Origin: JAEUMD01 sp044222395 | GTDB lineage: Bacteria > Pseudomonadota > Alphaproteobacteria > Rhizobiales > Hyphomicrobiaceae | Direction: 5' to 3' | Length of the DNA stretch: 64,000 nt | NCBI GenBank assembly: GCA_044222395.1 | Contig: JBGANK010000016.1 | Coordinates: forward strand, 3,756-67,755 | Part shown: piece by piece, positions 60,008-64,000 of the stretch | How positions within the stretch are numbered: the first letter of the stretch is position 1 | How the letters are laid out: each line of letters starts with the position of its first letter | Position numbers and translations under genes: made by a program | The notes under the pieces: generated by a model | Told to the model about the DNA's origin: nothing | The model's database searches: none | What the model saw: only the letters and a program-made list of their open reading frames with translations

Positions 60008-61861
60008 ATGTCTCCACGACCCAAACTGAAGCCGGATCGCAGCCCGGGGGCCGAGGCGGCTTTTCTCGGGGTGACGCGGTCCGTGCGCGGATTACAGTGG
60101 CGTGAGCGGCTCGAGCCAGATGCCAAGCTTTTGGCGGACGCAATCGCGCAGCGGCACGGCTTGCCCGAGTTATTGGGCCGGGTGCTGGCGGCGCGCGGCG
60201 TTGGTCTCGACGAGGTCGATACGGTCCTTGATCCGACGCTCAAAGCGCTGATGCCGGATCCGAGTACGCTGAAGGGGATGGACGCCGCGGCGCGGCGGCT
60301 GGCTGATGCCGTGACAAAGCGCGAGCCGGTGGCGATCTTCGGCGACTATGATGTCGATGGCGCCTGCTCGTCCGCGCTCATCAAGCGCTTTCTCGATCAT
60401 CACCGCGTGGCCTCGCGGATCTACATTCCCGATCGCATCTTCGAAGGCTACGGGCCCAATCCGGCGGCCATCGAGACGCTGGTGAAGGAAGGTGCACGGC
60501 TCATCGTGACGGTCGATTGCGGCACGACCAGCTTCGAGCCGCTCGAGGTAGCGCAAAAGCTCGCGACCGACGTCGTCGTCGTCGATCATCACCAGGCCGA
60601 CGAGCGGCTGCCCGAAGCGGTTGCCGTCGTCAATCCGAACCGTCAGGACTGTCTGTCGGGACTGGGACACCTGTGCGCGGCCGGGGTCACGTTCATGGTG
60701 CTGGTGGCGACGCAGCGCGTTCTGCGCGAGGCCGGCCACTACGAGAAGGGCGGCATGGCATTGCCGCCGCTGCTCGACATGCTGGATCTCGTTGCGCTCG
60801 CCACGGTGGCGGACGTGGTGCCGCTGCAGGGCCTCAATCGCGCGTTCGTCACGCAGGGCCTCAAGGTGATGCGGCAGCGCCAGAACATTGGTCTGAAGGC
60901 CCTGTTCGACGTGGCGGGGCTCGACCAGGCGCCGACGCCCTATCATCTCGGATTCATTTTGGGGCCGCGGATCAACGCCGGCGGGCGCATCGGCGATGCG
61001 GCGCTGGGCGCACGGCTGCTGGCGACCGAGGACGAGATGGAAGCCGCCAAGATCGCGGCGCTGCTCGACAAGCTCAATCGCGAGCGCAAGGCGATCGAGA
61101 CCGAGATGCTCGAAGAGGCGATGGCGGAAGCAGACCGCATGGTCGAAGAAGATGCCGATCTGCCCGTGCTCATCGTCGGATCGCCGACTTGGCATAAGGG
61201 CGTGGTGGGGCTGGTTGCAAGCCGGTTGACGGAGCGCTTCCGGCGGCCGTCGTGCGTGATCTCGTGGGCCGAGGAGGAAGGTGCGAAGGGTCAGGGAACC
61301 GCGTCGCTCAGGTCGATCGCGGGTGTCGACATCGGTGGCGCGGTGCGCGCAGCGGTGGCGGATGGACTGCTCGTCAAGGGCGGCGGGCATGCGATGGCGG
61401 CGGGCCTGACGGTCGCGCGTGATCGGTTCGATGACCTGAAAGCGTTCCTTGCGCAGCAACTTCGCGTTACGGCGCGCAATGCACGCGATGCGGCGGCACT
61501 GGAGATCGATGGCGCGTTGATGCCGGCGGGAGCCAATGATGCGTTGATCGCGCTTCTGGAGCGAGCCGGGCCCTATGGCCAGGGCAATCCGCAGCCGCGG
61601 TTCGCGTTCCCTTCACACCGGGTGCGCTTCGCCAAGGTGGTTGGCGGCTCGCATGTCCGGTGCGTGCTGGAGGCGGCCGATGGCTCGCGCCTGGAGGCGA
61701 TTGCCTTCCGTGCGGTGGGACAACCGCTCGGCGACCTCATCATCAATGCCGGCGGCCTGCCGATCCACGTTGCCGGGTATTTGCGCAAGGATACCTGGGG
61801 CGGACGCAACCGCATCGAGGTGCAGATCGACGATGCCGCCGATCCGCGCCAGCAGGATTGA
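60008..61861 (+). CDS. recJ: RecJ single-stranded-DNA exonuclease
   Basis: A 617-residue 5'-3' exonuclease for recombination and mismatch repair. The DHH phosphoesterase core shows FGDYDVDGACSSALI (about 112-126), VTVDCGTT and VVDHHQAD (the DHH motif, about 194-201). Later motifs are GPRINAGGRIGDA, the DHHA1 domain with GGGHAMAAGLTV (about 458-470) and the C-terminal OB domain. AAGGAGGG lies 5 bases before the ATG at 60008, fixing that start over an open in-frame extension of 20 codons. Confidence 0.95.
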   Translation: MSPRPKLKPDRSPGAEAAFLGVTRSVRGLQWRERLEPDAKLLADAIAQRHGLPELLGRVLAARGVGLDEVDTVLDPTLKALMPDPSTLKGMDAAARRLADAVTKREPVAIFGDYDVDGACSSALIKRFLDHHRVASRIYIPDRIFEGYGPNPAAIETLVKEGARLIVTVDCGTTSFEPLEVAQKLATDVVVVDHHQADERLPEAVAVVNPNRQDCLSGLGHLCAAGVTFMVLVATQRVLREAGHYEKGGMALPPLLDMLDLVALATVADVVPLQGLNRAFVTQGLKVMRQRQNIGLKALFDVAGLDQAPTPYHLGFILGPRINAGGRIGDAALGARLLATEDEMEAAKIAALLDKLNRERKAIETEMLEEAMAEADRMVEEDADLPVLIVGSPTWHKGVVGLVASRLTERFRRPSCVISWAEEEGAKGQGTASLRSIAGVDIGGAVRAAVADGLLVKGGGHAMAAGLTVARDRFDDLKAFLAQQLRVTARNARDAAALEIDGALMPAGANDALIALLERAGPYGQGNPQPRFAFPSHRVRFAKVVGGSHVRCVLEAADGSRLEAIAFRAVGQPLGDLIINAGGLPIHVAGYLRKDTWGGRNRIEVQIDDAADPRQQD

Positions 61862-62026
61862 TCCGATCGCGGCTTCTGGTGGTGAATTTCGAGTGCCGCC
61901 GATTGCGGGCGCTCGGCAATCCATTGTGGAGATGTCGACGAGTCGAGGCAAGTGCCGGCCCAGGATTCCGGGGCGCAGCGGCCGTCCTTGCCAGCGCGGT
62001 CAAATCTGGCTAAACCCTCCCGCGCT

Positions 62027-62101
62027 GGTCCCTTCGTCTATCGGTTAGGACGCGAGATTTTCAATCTTGAAAGACGGGTTCGACTCCCGTAGGGACCGCC
62101 A
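62027..62101 (+). tRNA. tRNA-Glu (anticodon TTC)
   Basis: A 72-base cloverleaf with encoded CCA. The acceptor stem is GGTCCCT with AGGGACC, the D-arm has GGTTAG, the anticodon loop TTTTCAA has anticodon TTC at 62060-62062, and the T-arm carries GGTTCGACTC. The discriminator base is G. All stems pair apart from one G-U in the anticodon stem. Confidence 0.97.
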
Positions 62102-62277
62102 TATTCCGGCAGCGGATCAAGTGGCCTCCAGGCTCCAGTCGTGCCAACCGGCGCCGCGCGCGCCCCGCCAGCGCCGCAGCGCACCGTTCCGTGAAATCCC
62201 GTGAGCATTCTGCGCCCTGCATGACGGCACCAATTCGTGCATGATGGCGGCGCTGCGTCCGCCATGGCAGACGTCCG

Positions 62278-63120
62278 ATGATGGCAGGGAGGCCGTGTGT
62301 GAGACCAGGGACAGGCAGGGGCAACGGTTGGCTGCTCACGGGCTTGGCTGCCGGAGTTGCGCTGGCGGTGGGAGCCGGTACGGTTGCTGGTGCTGGCGGC
62401 GTTGCGACATACGGGTCTGCCGCCAAGCCAACGGTTGGTGTCGATACCGCATTGATCGTGTCGGTCGACGTTTCGAGTTCGCTCGATGAGCGCCGCTACC
62501 AGATCCAGATGGAAGGCATCGCCGCGGCACTTGAAGATCCAGGCGTCATCGATGCCATTGTGGGCGGCCCCAGAGGCGGCATCTTGTTTGCGCTCGTGAG
62601 CTGGGCCGACCAGCCGACGCTCTCTCTGCCCTGGATGCGGATCGCCAGTCGTGCCGATGCGGTGAGCGCCGCACTCAAAATTCGTGCGCTGCCGCGCCAG
62701 GGCGGCGATTTCACCTGCCTCGCCAGGATGCTGCGCTATTTGAACGACAAGGTCATCCCGCAGATGCCGATGCCCGCCCAGAAGGTGGTCGTCGATGTCT
62801 CCGGAGACGGCAGCGACAACTGCAATCCGCAAGAGCCGCCCGCGCAGGTTCGCGACGAGATAGCGGCCGCAGGCACCACCATCAATGGCCTGCCGATACT
62901 GGAAGGGCGGGAAGCCGCGACACTGGAAGGCTGGTATCGCGACAACGTCATGGGCGGGCCCGGCGCGTTCATTCTTCCCGCCAATGGATTTGAGGATTTC
63001 GGACGCGCCATCCGGCAGAAATTCGTCGTCGAGGTGAGCGGCGTTGACGCCGCACCTGCATCGAGCCGCGCGGAGGCGAGGGATGTCGGCGCGCTCGCCG
63101 GGTCCACGCTCAATCGGTAA
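62278..63120 (+). CDS. exported DUF1194 von Willebrand A-like protein
   Basis: A 280-residue protein with a signal peptide or anchor (about 17-42, Gly/Ala/Val-rich). A DUF1194 domain (about 50-260), a von Willebrand A-like fold, includes DTALIVSVDVSSSLDERRYQ (a complete D-x-S-x-S MIDAS-like site), VVVDVSGDGSDN, GTTINGLPIL and WYRDNVMGGPGAFI. The family is common in alphaproteobacteria and its role is unknown. The start codon is one of two adjacent ATGs. Its last 11 bases overlap the end of the pentapeptide-repeat gene on the other strand. Confidence 0.85.
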   Translation: MMAGRPCVRPGTGRGNGWLLTGLAAGVALAVGAGTVAGAGGVATYGSAAKPTVGVDTALIVSVDVSSSLDERRYQIQMEGIAAALEDPGVIDAIVGGPRGGILFALVSWADQPTLSLPWMRIASRADAVSAALKIRALPRQGGDFTCLARMLRYLNDKVIPQMPMPAQKVVVDVSGDGSDNCNPQEPPAQVRDEIAAAGTTINGLPILEGREAATLEGWYRDNVMGGPGAFILPANGFEDFGRAIRQKFVVEVSGVDAAPASSRAEARDVGALAGSTLNR

Positions 63121-63967
63121 AGGCGCGGTCGTGGTTGACGGTGGCGTCCAACCCCTTGGAGCGCTCGCGGCCGACCAGTTTCAAGAGCCGCGCCGAGTTG
63201 ACGTCGGCTGCGGTAAAGTTGGCGCCCTCGACCACGGCGCCGGTCAGGTCAGCCCCGCCCATCTCGGAACCCGCAAGATTGGCGCCCGAAAGGTTTGCTC
63301 CCGGCAGTCGCGCGTATTCGAGCACCACGCGCGCAAGATTGGCGCCGACAAATGACGCGCGCTCCAGGTCGGCCGAGCGGAACACGCCGCGCATCAGGCC
63401 CATCGACTGGTTCTTCATATCGGCGGAAAGGTCGGCGCCATCAAAGCGCGCACCCTTGAGGCTGGCACGAGAGAAATCGGCCGCCACACGCGCGTTGCTG
63501 AAGTCGGCGCCGTCGAGGTTGGCGCCGATGAGTTGGGTCGAAAACAGGCTCGCACCCTTGAACGATGCGCCGCTGAGTACGGCATTGAGCCCCCAGGCCT
63601 GATCGAGGATCGCGCGGTCGAGCTTGGCTCCCTTCAAATTCGCGCCGTTGATGCGGGCCGACTGCAGATTGGCTCCGGTCAGATCGAGGCCCGACAGATC
63701 GAGTCCATTCAAGCGTTTGGCGGCAAGATCGATGCCCTGGCCCGGTGCTTTGGCTGCGATCAGGGATTGGACATCGGCTCGCGACATCTCGGCCCTTGTG
63801 AAGTCGTCGGACTTCAAGTCGAGGAACTGCAACATGTCCTGTGCGCCGGCATGATGGGGCGCGACGGCAAGCGCCAGCATCACCCCTAGGGCTGCGCTGA
63901 GCCCAAGACTCCAAGGGCGAAGTCGCTTGTTTGGCAGGTGGCGTGCCAATCTGAAGTCGTCTCGCAT
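63110..63967 (-). CDS. exported pentapeptide-repeat protein
   Basis: A 285-residue protein with a long signal peptide (about 20-43, cleavage after HAGA). The mature protein is a right-handed beta-helix of A-[D/N]-L-x-x repeats from about 80 to 270 (GANLQSARINGANLKGAKLDRA, LPGANLSGANLAGSEMGGADL). A short helical lead with DVQSLIAAKAPG precedes it. Such helices can mimic DNA or act as scaffolds; with a signal peptide, an envelope scaffold is more likely than DNA mimicry (inference). It is tail to tail with the DUF1194 gene. Confidence 0.85.
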   Translation of the reverse strand: MRDDFRLARHLPNKRLRPWSLGLSAALGVMLALAVAPHHAGAQDMLQFLDLKSDDFTRAEMSRADVQSLIAAKAPGQGIDLAAKRLNGLDLSGLDLTGANLQSARINGANLKGAKLDRAILDQAWGLNAVLSGASFKGASLFSTQLIGANLDGADFSNARVAADFSRASLKGARFDGADLSADMKNQSMGLMRGVFRSADLERASFVGANLARVVLEYARLPGANLSGANLAGSEMGGADLTGAVVEGANFTAADVNSARLLKLVGRERSKGLDATVNHDRAFTD

Positions 63968-64000
63968 TGCAAGTCTCGCAAATTGGCTGCGCGATAGTCC

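Noticed and set aside
60170..61459. 429-codon reverse open frame
   Set aside because: Antisense to recJ, with Arg/His-rich, domain-free sequence.
1..64000. CRISPR array, prophage or integrative element
   Set aside because: No regularly spaced repeats, integrase, transposase or phage structural genes were seen. The single tRNA-Glu has no integrase or repeated 3' end near it.

Overview
The window is a high-GC (roughly 60-65%) chromosomal segment with compact operons and many 4-base ATGA/GTGA gene overlaps. It is most likely from an alphaproteobacterium of the Hyphomicrobiales (Rhizobiales), probably close to Hyphomicrobium or a relative. The evidence is the ccoNOQP plus ccoGHIS cytochrome cbb3 set with a FixK-type regulator and a perfect TTGAT-N4-ATCAA box, a class I PHA synthase, Tad/Cpa pilus genes of alphaproteobacterial type, and the order aminotransferase-hom-glpX-recJ. 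The genus is an inference. No insertion sequence, prophage, CRISPR array or origin was seen.

Layout. 1-2.7 kb: the tail of an unknown gene, a secreted lysine-rich low-complexity protein with a clear terminator, and two protein-modifying enzymes (Bpt leucyltransferase and RimK). 3.2-15.7 kb: a Pel-like exopolysaccharide locus, the most unusual part of the window. Six tightly packed forward genes encode a PelA-like deacetylase without its hydrolase domain, a short TPR PelB-like protein without a beta-barrel, a PelD-like membrane-GAF protein without a GGDEF domain, a PelE-like protein, and the glycosyltransferase PelF and transporter PelG. Facing them are two GH114-type glycosidases, one membrane-anchored and one exported, separated by a pair of REP-like palindromes. 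16-20 kb: a translationally coupled Aas-like acyl-activating enzyme and BT1-type transporter. 19.9-26.8 kb: part of a Tad pilus system (TadG-like, CpaC, CpaD, and TadD on the other strand) with a small CDF transporter inside.

27-47 kb: a respiration and low-oxygen region. It holds a fused phosphotransferase/P-loop kinase, a tandem universal stress protein behind an FNR/FixK-like palindrome, an APC permease, a DUF2189 membrane protein, ccoS-ccoI-ccoH-ccoG, ccoP-ccoQ-ccoO-ccoN (the 54-residue ccoQ is easy to overlook), a FixK-like regulator, and an OmpR-type response regulator that meets a PAS hybrid histidine kinase tail to tail with overlapping stop codons. 47-54 kb: a Pat/YfiQ-like acyl-CoA synthetase-acetyltransferase fusion, MetY, a small acidic protein and PhaC, with a bidirectional terminator between the convergent last two. 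55-64 kb: housekeeping metabolism (AlaC-like aminotransferase, homoserine dehydrogenase, GlpX, RecJ) interrupted by a TMEM175-type channel and a cysteine-rich secreted protein, then tRNA-Glu(TTC), a DUF1194 protein and an exported pentapeptide-repeat protein.

Working together: the Pel-like genes should make, deacetylate, transport and trim a secreted amino-sugar polymer. The cbb3 genes, FixK and stress-protein genes look like a microaerobic regulon. PhaC, the acyl-CoA enzymes and the amino-acid genes are general carbon metabolism. All functions are read from sequence features and family knowledge; no database search was run.
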